Positions 7,617 to 14,053 of a stretch of 22,005 nucleotides of DNA are shown piece after piece (within the stretch, counting starts at the first letter, position 1; each line of letters starts with the position of its first letter). Below the pieces are notes generated by a model. It did no database searches and was not told the origin of the DNA. It saw only the letters and a program-made list of their open reading frames with translations. The stretch comes from Rhodospirillales bacterium. GTDB taxonomy: Bacteria; Pseudomonadota; Alphaproteobacteria; CACIAM-22H2. The stretch spans positions 1-22,005 of the forward strand of contig JACQAF010000064.1 of the NCBI GenBank assembly GCA_016195145.1. Reading direction: 5' to 3'. Both the position numbers and the translations under genes were made by a program.

Positions 7617-8369
7617 CTAACGGTCGTCATAGAGGCCGGCGATATCGGCGTCGGCGAAAACATGGCGGGCGTTGCAGAACTCGCAAGTGACGACTACCTC
7701 GCCGTCGACTTTCAGCTCCTCGACCTCGGTCTGCGGCAGGGCGCGCAGAACGGTGGCGACGCGGGCGCGCGAGCACCGGCAGGCGTGGCGCAGCTCGTTC
7801 GGCCGGTAGATTCTCACCCCCTCGGCGAGAAACAGGCGATCGACCAGCCGCCACGGCGCGAGATCGGGATCGGCGAGTTCGGCCGAGGTGGCGCTGCCCA
7901 TCAGGATCATCGCCCGGCGCCAGCTTTCCTCGGCCTCGTCATGGGCCAGGCTTAGCGGCCGGCTGGCGTCGCGGCCTTCGTCCGAGCCTTGCGCGCCTTC
8001 GGGCGGCAGGCGCTGGATCATGATCGCGCCGGCGCGCCAGCTCGGCGCGCCGTCATCGGCAGGCAGCGCGGCGGCGGCGATCTTGATCCCGGCCTCGAAC
8101 TGTTCGGACTGGCGGAAATAATGGTGGGCGCACTCGGCGAGCGTCGCTCCGGCGAGATCGACGATGCCTTGATAGCGTTCCGTATGGTCGCCCTGATCGA
8201 CGGTGAAGGCGAGATAGCCGGCACCGAGCAGCTTGGGCACCGAATGCGGGCCTTCGCCCACGACGACCGTGCCCAGCCGCACGAGCCGGCCGCGCACCGC
8301 GAAAGGGTCGATCTGGAACGGCAGGACGATATCGTCCGCGGCGATGTCGAGGTCGGCGCCAGGCTTCAT
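7617..8369 (-). CDS. hslO: Hsp33 redox-regulated chaperone
   Basis: The 250-residue product is a cytoplasmic holdase activated by oxidative unfolding. The N-terminal domain shows DDIVLPFQ and VRGRLVRLG near the start, and HYFRQSEQF, the conserved SEQ-containing segment, in the middle. The C-terminal redox domain keeps all four zinc cysteines as CxC (Cys197, Cys199) and CxxC (Cys229, Cys232). The ATG at 8369 is chosen because homologues begin shortly before the DDIVLPF block; the ribosome binding site there is weak, and a longer frame up to 8477 would overlap argF. It lies 70 bp downstream of argF on the same strand, an arrangement seen in other Alphaproteobacteria. Confidence 0.93.
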   Translation of the reverse strand: MKPGADLDIAADDIVLPFQIDPFAVRGRLVRLGTVVVGEGPHSVPKLLGAGYLAFTVDQGDHTERYQGIVDLAGATLAECAHHYFRQSEQFEAGIKIAAAALPADDGAPSWRAGAIMIQRLPPEGAQGSDEGRDASRPLSLAHDEAEESWRRAMILMGSATSAELADPDLAPWRLVDRLFLAEGVRIYRPNELRHACRCSRARVATVLRALPQTEVEELKVDGEVVVTCEFCNARHVFADADIAGLYDDR

Positions 8370-8439
8370 TGCTTTATATATCGGAACGGAGTTGGCGGCT
8401 GACAACCGCCTGCGCGGCGGGCAGCCGGCGTCCGGGGCG

Positions 8440-9369
8440 TCAGGCCATGCACCAGGCGAGAATGCCCTTCTGGACATGCAGCCGGTTCTCAGCCTCGTCC
8501 CAGACCACCGATTGCGGCCCGTCGATGACGCCGGCGGTCACTTCCTCGCCGCGATGGGCGGGCAGGCAGTGCATAAACACGGCGGCGGGCTTGGCGAGCG
8601 CCATCAACCGCTCGTCGACGCGGAACGGCGCCAGCATGTTGTGGCGTTTCTCGCGCATTTCCCGCTGCACCTTGGTTTCGGCGTCCATCGACAGCCAGGT
8701 GTCGGTGACGACGCAATCGGCGCCGCGCACCGCCTCGGCCGGGTCTTCGGTCAGCGCGATGCGCGCGCCCTCGCGCTTGGCCCATTCGAGCGTCTCGCGC
8801 GACGGACGAAGCTGCCCGGGGCAGGCAAGCCGCAGGTCGAAGCGGAACCGCGCCGCCGCGTGGATCCATGACGCCGCCACGTTGTTGCCGTCGCCGGACC
8901 AGGCGATGACCTTGCCGGCGATATCGCCGCGATGTTCTTCGAAGGTCATTACGTCGGCTATCACCTGACATGGATGGCTGCGCTCGGTCAGGCCGTTGAT
9001 CACCGGCACGCTGGCGTGACGGGCAAGCTCGGTCAGCTTGGCGGCCGACGTCGTGCGCAGGAATATCGCGTCGCAATAGCGCGACAGCACGCGCGCCGTA
9101 TCGGCGATCGTCTCGCCGCGACCGAGATGCGTGTCGTGCTCGGTGAGGATCACCGCATGGCCGCCGAGCTGGCGGATGCCGACCTCGAACGATACGCGGG
9201 TGCGGGTCGACGGCTTCTCGAAGATCATCGCCAGCGTCTTGCCGGCGAGCGGCAAGGGATTGGCGCTGGGCGGCCGGCCTTTCTTGAGATCGGCGGCGAG
9301 CGCCAGGATCTTGCGCAGGGTCGCCGCGTCGAGCTGGTCGAGATCGAGGAAATGACGCAAGGCGGACAT
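8440..9369 (-). CDS. argF: Ornithine carbamoyltransferase
   Basis: The 309-residue enzyme joins carbamoyl phosphate and ornithine to form citrulline, a cytoplasmic arginine-synthesis step. All signatures are present: the carbamoyl-phosphate site STRTR within FEKPSTRTRVSFE, HPCQ in RSHPCQVIADVMT, the ornithine-binding DTWLSM region and the HCLPAHRGEEV block near the C terminus. The ATG at 9369 gives the standard N terminus (MSALRHFLDLDQL). The open frame extending to 9447 runs inside argD and is rejected as a start. Only four bases separate it from the argD stop, so the two are surely one operon and probably translationally coupled. Confidence 0.96.
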   Translation of the reverse strand: MSALRHFLDLDQLDAATLRKILALAADLKKGRPPSANPLPLAGKTLAMIFEKPSTRTRVSFEVGIRQLGGHAVILTEHDTHLGRGETIADTARVLSRYCDAIFLRTTSAAKLTELARHASVPVINGLTERSHPCQVIADVMTFEEHRGDIAGKVIAWSGDGNNVAASWIHAAARFRFDLRLACPGQLRPSRETLEWAKREGARIALTEDPAEAVRGADCVVTDTWLSMDAETKVQREMREKRHNMLAPFRVDERLMALAKPAAVFMHCLPAHRGEEVTAGVIDGPQSVVWDEAENRLHVQKGILAWCMA

Positions 9370-9373
9370 ACGG

Positions 9374-10588
9374 CTATCCGACCTTCCGTTTCGCCTGCTT
9401 GAGGTCGCCGCACGCCGCTTCGATCTTCTCGATCGCCTCGGCGACATGGCTTTGCTCGATGATCAGCGGCGGCAACAGGCGGGCGACATTGTCGCCCGCG
9501 CCTGCCGTGAGCAGGCCGCGCGCGCGCAAGGCCGCGTTTACCTCGATATTCGGCACCCGGCATTTGAGGCCGAGCAGCAGGCCGTTGCCGCGGACATCCT
9601 CAAAAATATCGCCGTGCTTCTCGACCACCATGGCGAGCTGCTGGCGCAGATGGCTGGCGATCTTCTGGATGCGGTCGAGGAACCCCTCGGCAAGAACGAG
9701 GTCGAGCACCGCGTTGCCGATCGCCATGGCGAGCGGGTTGCCGCCATAGGTCGAACCGTGCGTACCCGCCGTCATACCGGCCGCCGCCTTGGCGGTGGCG
9801 AGGCACGCCCCGACCGGAAACCCGCCGCCGAGCGCCTTGGCGACCGCCATCACGTCCGGCGTTATGCCAACCCATTCATGGGCGAACAGCTTGCCGGTGC
9901 GGCCCATGCCGCACTGGATTTCATCGAACATCAGCAGCAGGCCGTGACGGTCGGCCAGCTCGCGCAGGGCGCGCAGGAATTGCGGCGGTGCCGTATGCAC
10001 GCCGCCCTCGCCCTGCACCGGCTCGATCAGGATGCCGGCGGTCGCGGGACCGATCGCCGCCTCGACGGCGGCGAGATCGCCGAACGGCACCTGGTCGAAG
10101 CCGTCGACCTTGGGCCCGAAGCCGTCGAGATATTTCTGTTGTCCGCCGGCGGCCAGCGCCGCCAGCGTACGGCCGTGAAACGCGCCCTCGAAGGTGACGA
10201 TCCGGTAACGTTCGGGGCGGCCGTTCGCCGCCTGGAATTTGCGCACGACCTTGATCCCGCACTCGATCGTCTCGGCGCCCGAATTGCCGAAATACACCGT
10301 GTCGGCGAAGGTCGCCGCAACCAGCCGCTCAGCCAGCCGCTCCTGCCCCGGAATGCGGAACAGGTTGGATGAATGCCAGATTTTCTGCGCCTGATCGGTC
10401 AGCGCCTTGACCAGATAGGGATGCGCGTGGCCGAAGCCGGTGACCGCGATGCCGCTGGTGAAATCGAGAAAGCGTCGGCCGTCAGCCGCATACAAATAGG
10501 CCCCCTCGCCCCGTTCGAAGGCGAGGTCGGCCCGGTTGTAGGTCGGCATAACGGGCGGCACTGGCCCGGTTTTCGCGACGACGCTCAC
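9374..10588 (-). CDS. argD: Acetylornithine aminotransferase
   Basis: This 404-residue class-III aminotransferase uses PLP to interconvert N-acetylglutamate semialdehyde and N-acetylornithine, and may also act in lysine synthesis as succinyl-DAP aminotransferase. Visible signatures are FGNSGAETIECGIKVVRK, FEGAFHGRTLAAL, EPVQGEGGV, FDEIQCGMGRTG and AVAKALGGGFPVGA with the PLP lysine at residue 251. The GTG at 10588 is preceded by AGGAG at a seven-base distance and by a promoter; the frame is open further upstream, but that part lies before the promoter. It is the first gene of the argD-argF-hslO cluster. Confidence 0.94.
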   Translation of the reverse strand: MSVVAKTGPVPPVMPTYNRADLAFERGEGAYLYAADGRRFLDFTSGIAVTGFGHAHPYLVKALTDQAQKIWHSSNLFRIPGQERLAERLVAATFADTVYFGNSGAETIECGIKVVRKFQAANGRPERYRIVTFEGAFHGRTLAALAAGGQQKYLDGFGPKVDGFDQVPFGDLAAVEAAIGPATAGILIEPVQGEGGVHTAPPQFLRALRELADRHGLLLMFDEIQCGMGRTGKLFAHEWVGITPDVMAVAKALGGGFPVGACLATAKAAAGMTAGTHGSTYGGNPLAMAIGNAVLDLVLAEGFLDRIQKIASHLRQQLAMVVEKHGDIFEDVRGNGLLLGLKCRVPNIEVNAALRARGLLTAGAGDNVARLLPPLIIEQSHVAEAIEKIEAACGDLKQAKRKVG

Positions 10589-10657
10589 ACCTAGTCTCCT
10601 GAAAAACCCCGTGCCGGGACGGCCCCATGCCGGCCCGGAAAGCAGGGAAAAGCGGGC

Positions 10658-10686
10658 AGTATCAGGGGGCTGCGGGCGCTTGTCAA
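10658..10686 (-). promoter_or_regulatory. argD promoter
   Basis: On the minus strand a perfect TTGACA (10686-10681) is followed by 17 bases and GATACT (10663-10658, four matches to TATAAT). Initiation near 10651 gives a 60-odd-base leader before the GTG at 10588. This supports the GTG start and a unit beginning at argD. Confidence 0.6.
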
Positions 10687-10696
10687 CGGAGCCCAA

Positions 10697-10715
10697 CCCG
10701 GCCTTCCGGGCCGGG
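10697..10715 (-). terminator. GC hairpin downstream of the ABC-2 permease gene
   Basis: CCCGGCC (10697-10703) and GGCCGGG (10709-10715) form a seven-pair stem with a five-base loop, four bases past the permease stop on the minus strand. Only a weak T content follows on that strand, so it may be a stabilising hairpin or an imperfect terminator separating the permease from the argD promoter. Confidence 0.45.
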
Positions 10716-10718
10716 CGG

Positions 10719-11534
10719 TCAGGCGCGCAGCTTGTAGCCGGAGCGGAACATCCAGTGGCAGAGCGCGAGCAGCGCCGCGTTAACCGCGATCAGCACGGCG
10801 ACGCCAGTCATCAGGCCGCCGTCGGCATGGCCGATGAAGCCGTAGCGGAAGCCGTCGATCATGTAAAAGAACGGGTTCAACAGCGCCACCGCGTGCCACG
10901 GCTCGGGCAGCCGGTCGATGGTGTAGAAGGTGCCGGACAGAAAGGCGAGCGGCGTGACGACAAAGTTGGTTACCGCCGCGATGTGATCGAATTTCTCCGA
11001 CCAGACGCCGGCGGCGACGCCGAGCAGCGAGAGCATCAGCGAGGCCATGAAGCCGTGAAAGACGATCCACCCCGGATGGGCGATGTGGATGGTCACGAAG
11101 GGCAGCAGGCAGATGGCGACGACCGCACCGACGACCAAGCCGCGCACCACGCCGCCGGCGGCAAAGCCGATGGTCAATTCGGTCGCCGATAGCGGCGGCA
11201 TCAGCGAATCGACGATGTTGCCCTGGACCTTCGAGATGACCAGCGAGGACGAGGTGTTGGCGAAGGCGTTCTGCGCCATGGTCATGACGATCAGGCCGGG
11301 CGCGAGAAACTCGGAAAACGGCAGGCCGCCGACCTGGCGGAGCGAACCGCCGAGGGCCAGCGCGAACACCGCCAAAAGCAAAAGGGTAGTGACGACCGGC
11401 GCCGCGATGGTCTGGGTCGAGACCTTCATGAAACGGCGGATTTCGCGCGCCGACAGCGTCCACAGGCCAAGCCAGTTGACCGCGCCGTAGCGGCGCGGCG
11501 AGAGCACTGGGGCGATCGGCGCAAGGTTTGTCAT
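10719..11534 (-). CDS. ABC-2 type transporter permease (YadH-like)
   Basis: The 271-residue protein is an ABC-2 export permease with six hydrophobic segments. It has an N-terminal amphipathic region (WTLSAREIRRFMKV) before the first helix, and an FLSGTFYTIDRLP segment before NPFFYMIDGFRYGF, which is the conserved ABC-2 signature in the late part. Such permeases export lipids, polysaccharides or drugs through the inner membrane with a separate ATPase. No ATPase gene is adjacent in this window, so substrate and partner are unknown. The ATG at 11534 has no visible ribosome binding site but sits about nine bases downstream of a predicted transcription start, suggesting near-leaderless expression. 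The gene is divergent from recX. Confidence 0.88.
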   Translation of the reverse strand: MTNLAPIAPVLSPRRYGAVNWLGLWTLSAREIRRFMKVSTQTIAAPVVTTLLLLAVFALALGGSLRQVGGLPFSEFLAPGLIVMTMAQNAFANTSSSLVISKVQGNIVDSLMPPLSATELTIGFAAGGVVRGLVVGAVVAICLLPFVTIHIAHPGWIVFHGFMASLMLSLLGVAAGVWSEKFDHIAAVTNFVVTPLAFLSGTFYTIDRLPEPWHAVALLNPFFYMIDGFRYGFIGHADGGLMTGVAVLIAVNAALLALCHWMFRSGYKLRA

Positions 11535-11549
11535 GATCGGATGCGGGGC

Positions 11550-11578
11550 ACCATAATCCGTCGCCGCACGCCGCGCAA
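11550..11578 (-). promoter_or_regulatory. Promoter candidate of the ABC-2 permease gene
   Basis: On the minus strand TTGCGC (11578-11573), a 17-base spacer and TATGGT (11555-11550) resemble a sigma-70 promoter, with four of six matches in each element. Initiation around 11543 would leave a leader of only about nine bases, consistent with the missing ribosome binding site. Confidence 0.35.
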
Positions 11579-11607
11579 CGGGACGGTCTGGCCGGCCGTC
11601 GCCGGGC

Positions 11608-12189
11608 ATGCGAAGCTCGCCGCCGATGCGACGAAAACCCGCGATTCTCCGGCCGGTCGATGCGACGTATCTCGAAAAGGCGGCGCTCGCCTATCTCGAA
11701 CGCTTCGCCTCGTCGGCCGAAAATCTGCGGCGGGTGCTGATGCGCCGGGTCGAGCGGCGGGTGCGCGCCAACCTTGGCACGCGCGACGAAGGCGCGGCGC
11801 TGGTCGTGGCGACCGTTACGCGGCTGCGCCAGCGCGGGCTGCTCGACGACCGGGTTTATGCCGAAGGGCGGACGCTGTCGCTTCATCGCAAGGGCCGGCC
11901 GCGCGCCGCCATCGCCCGGGCACTGGCCGCCAAGGGCGTCGGGCGGGCGGAAATCGATGTGGCGCTAACCCAACTGGCCGAAACCATGGCCGAGCCCGAC
12001 CTTGCCGCCGGGTTCGCCTTCGCGCGCCGCCGCCGCTTGGGGCCGTTCCGCGCGCCCGCGGCGCGGGCCGCGCTGCGCGAGCGCGATCTCGCCGCTCTCG
12101 GCCGGGCCGGCTTCAGCTTCGAGATCGCGCGCCGGATTCTCGACGCCGAAAGTCCGGCCGCCCTTGCCGAAGAAATCGCCGGGGGTTAG
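11608..12189 (+). CDS. recX: Regulatory protein RecX
   Basis: The product (193 residues from the ATG at 11608, or 187 from the ATG at 11626) has the three-helix repeats of RecX, which binds RecA filaments and limits recombination and SOS activity in the cytoplasm. Recognisable parts are AALAYLERFASSAENLRRVLMRRVERR at the start, the RLRQRGLLDDRVYAEGRTLSL block in the middle, and the basic KGRPRAAIARALAAKGV segment that follows. The C-terminal repeat is RAALRERDLAALGRAGFSFEIARRIL. Neither start has a good ribosome binding site, so the choice is open. RecX often lies beside recA, but recA is not here; it is divergent from an ABC-2 permease gene and upstream of an Rrf2 regulator. Confidence 0.88.
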   Translation: MRSSPPMRRKPAILRPVDATYLEKAALAYLERFASSAENLRRVLMRRVERRVRANLGTRDEGAALVVATVTRLRQRGLLDDRVYAEGRTLSLHRKGRPRAAIARALAAKGVGRAEIDVALTQLAETMAEPDLAAGFAFARRRRLGPFRAPAARAALRERDLAALGRAGFSFEIARRILDAESPAALAEEIAGG

Positions 12190-12207
12190 CGCGCCGCGAA
12201 TCCGGTC

Positions 12208-12264
12208 TTGCACGAATGGCGGGAACAAGCTAATTTAACTCAGATAACATTAATCCGAGTTAAA
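12208..12264 (+). promoter_or_regulatory. Promoter and inverted-repeat operator of the Rrf2 gene
   Basis: TTGCAC (12208-12213) with a 17-base spacer and TAATTT (12231-12236) could be the promoter. An exact eight-base inverted repeat follows: TTTAACTC (12234-12241) and GAGTTAAA (12257-12264), separated by 15 bases. The centres of the two arms are 23 bp apart, about two helix turns, and the right arm ends two bases before the ATG. The AT-rich repeat is conspicuous in a GC-rich neighbourhood. Its position suggests autoregulation by the encoded Rrf2 protein. The repeat is seen directly; binding is inference. Confidence 0.65.
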
Positions 12265-12266
12265 CT

Positions 12267-12815
12267 ATGGCGCATATCGGCAGCGGGGTCGAATACGGCC
12301 TGCATTGTCTCCTCTATCTCGTCGATCCGCCGCCGGGCGGGCCGCCGAGCAGCCGCGATGTCGCCGAGTTTCAGGGCGTGTCGCTGTCCTATGTCGCCAA
12401 GCTGTTCACCGCGCTGGAAAAGGCCGGGGTCGTCGCGGCGGCCGAGGGGATCGGCGGTGGCTACCGGCTGGCCCGCCCGGCGACCGAGATCACGGTGCTT
12501 GATGTCGTCGATGCGATCGAGGGCGAAAAGCCGCTCTTCGAGTGCCGCGAAATTCGCGGCAACTGCGTTTTGTTCGCCGAACAACCGCAGCAATGGGCGA
12601 CGCACGGCATGTGCAGCATTAACGCGGTCATGCGCGCGGCCGAACGCGAGATGCGCAATGTCCTGCGCGGCCAAACGCTGGCCGACCTCGCGGCCACCGT
12701 CGCGACCAAGATTCCGGGCGGTTTTCAGGACAACGCCCTTGCCTGGTTTAGCGACCGGGCAACGCAGCGCCGCCGGCGAACCGGCAAGAAGGACAAGAAG
12801 GAGAGGTCGGCATGA
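12267..12815 (+). CDS. Rrf2-family transcriptional regulator, likely redox or Fe-S sensing
   Basis: This 182-residue protein has the N-terminal winged helix-turn-helix of the Rrf2 family (GVEYGLHCLLYL, VSLSYVAKLFTALEKAGVV, then GIGGGYRLAR forming the wing). Three cysteines lie where IscR, NsrR and RirA hold a cluster, at residues 93, 100 and 116. The spacing is C-X6-C-X15-C, longer in the second gap than the classical X5, so cluster binding is possible but not assured. The C terminus is lysine- and arginine-rich. It overlaps the flavoprotein gene by four bases (ATGA), so both are co-translated, and an inverted repeat upstream suggests it controls its own operon. The ATG at 12267 has only a weak GAG site, within the operator. 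Confidence 0.9.
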   Translation: MAHIGSGVEYGLHCLLYLVDPPPGGPPSSRDVAEFQGVSLSYVAKLFTALEKAGVVAAAEGIGGGYRLARPATEITVLDVVDAIEGEKPLFECREIRGNCVLFAEQPQQWATHGMCSINAVMRAAEREMRNVLRGQTLADLAATVATKIPGGFQDNALAWFSDRATQRRRRTGKKDKKERSA

Positions 12816-14053
12816 CCGGGGTTCTTGTTGTCGGGGGCGGTTTCGCCGGTCTGTGGGCGGCGCTGGCCGCCGCGCGCGTGGCCGACGAGTCGGGCGCCAC
12901 CCTCGGCATCGCGCTGGTATCGCCCGACGATCATCTCACGATGCGCCCGCGGTTGTATGAGCCCTATCCCGAACGGCTGCGCGAGCCGCTGCGCCCGATT
13001 CTCGATGCCGCCGGCGTCCGCTTCATCGGCGGAGCGGTCACGGATATCGACGCCACCCGCGCGACGATCGGCGTTACGATGTCCGACGGGCGGGAAGAGA
13101 GGCTTGCCTATGGCCGGCTGGTGTTGGCGGCGGGGAGCGAGCTGCGCCCGTTGCCGGTCCCGGGCGCGGCCGATCACGCCTGGAATATCGATAGCTATGC
13201 GGCGGCCATCGCCCTCGACCGGCATCTGCACGCGATGGCGCACACGCCCGACGATCCGGGTCACGATACCGTGGCGATCATTGGCGCCGGTTTCACCGGC
13301 ATCGAACTGGCGACCGAAATGCGCGCGCGCTTTGCCGCTCATGGCCGGCCCGATGCGGCGAGCCGCGTCCGTGTCGTGCTGATCGAACAGGCCGATGCGG
13401 TCGGGCCCGAGCTTGGCGGCGGTCCCCGGCCGGCGATCGAGGCGGCGTTGCGCGCCGCCAATGTCGAAATCCGTCTCGGGGCGCGCGTCGCGCATATCGA
13501 GGCCGGCGGCCTCGCGCTTGCAAACGGCGAACGCCTGCGCGCGGCGACGGTTGTCGTCACATCGGGCTTGCGGGCCAATCCGCTGGTCCGGACGCTTGGC
13601 CTGCCGACCGACGATCTCGGCCGGTTGCCGGTCGACGATAATCTTCATGTTTTGGGCATCGACGGCATTCTCGCCGCCGGCGATGTGGCGCGCGCCCGGG
13701 TGGACGACGACGGACATATCGCCCTGATGTCGTGCCAGCATGCGATCCGCATGGGCCGGGTCGCCGGGGACAATGCTGCTTGCGGTTTGCTCGGCCGGTC
13801 GCTGCGCCCTTACCGGCAGCCGAGCTACGTGACCTGCCTCGATCTCGGCGCGGCGGGCGCGGTGTTCACGAAAGGCTGGGGGCGGACGGTCCAGCATGTC
13901 GGCGACGCGGCGAAACGCCTGAAACGCACGATCAATACGCAGCGCATCTATCCGCCGCGCGGGACAAGGGCGGAAATTCTTGCCGCCGCCGCGCCCGATG
14001 CATCTCCATCGCCGGCGAGCGCGCCGGACGGCAAAACGGCGATCAGGGCTTGA
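12812..14053 (+). CDS. Type II NADH dehydrogenase-like FAD/NAD-binding oxidoreductase
   Basis: The 413-residue protein has two Rossmann modules. An FAD-binding GGGFAGLWAA lies at residues 8-17, and a second NAD(P)-binding GAGFTGIELATE lies near 155. A C-terminal FAD-contacting AAGDVARA follows near 290. The RPRLYE segment after the first strand-turn and the MSCQHAIRMGR stretch are typical of NDH-2 and related flavoproteins. Such enzymes pass electrons from NADH to quinones without proton pumping; a clear C-terminal membrane anchor is not obvious, so another electron acceptor is possible. It is translationally coupled to the upstream Rrf2 regulator. Its 3' end overlaps the convergent mscS-like gene by 11 bp. 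Confidence 0.88.
   Translation: MTGVLVVGGGFAGLWAALAAARVADESGATLGIALVSPDDHLTMRPRLYEPYPERLREPLRPILDAAGVRFIGGAVTDIDATRATIGVTMSDGREERLAYGRLVLAAGSELRPLPVPGAADHAWNIDSYAAAIALDRHLHAMAHTPDDPGHDTVAIIGAGFTGIELATEMRARFAAHGRPDAASRVRVVLIEQADAVGPELGGGPRPAIEAALRAANVEIRLGARVAHIEAGGLALANGERLRAATVVVTSGLRANPLVRTLGLPTDDLGRLPVDDNLHVLGIDGILAAGDVARARVDDDGHIALMSCQHAIRMGRVAGDNAACGLLGRSLRPYRQPSYVTCLDLGAAGAVFTKGWGRTVQHVGDAAKRLKRTINTQRIYPPRGTRAEILAAAAPDASPSPASAPDGKTAIRA

Noticed and set aside
8370..8477. Longer N terminus for Hsp33 reaching into argF
   Set aside because: Homologues begin near DDIVLPFQ, and the extension is basic, low-complexity and covers the argF end.
9446..10372. Plus-strand open frame opposite argD
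   Set aside because: All aminotransferase motifs and the PLP lysine are on the minus strand; this is an antisense shadow.
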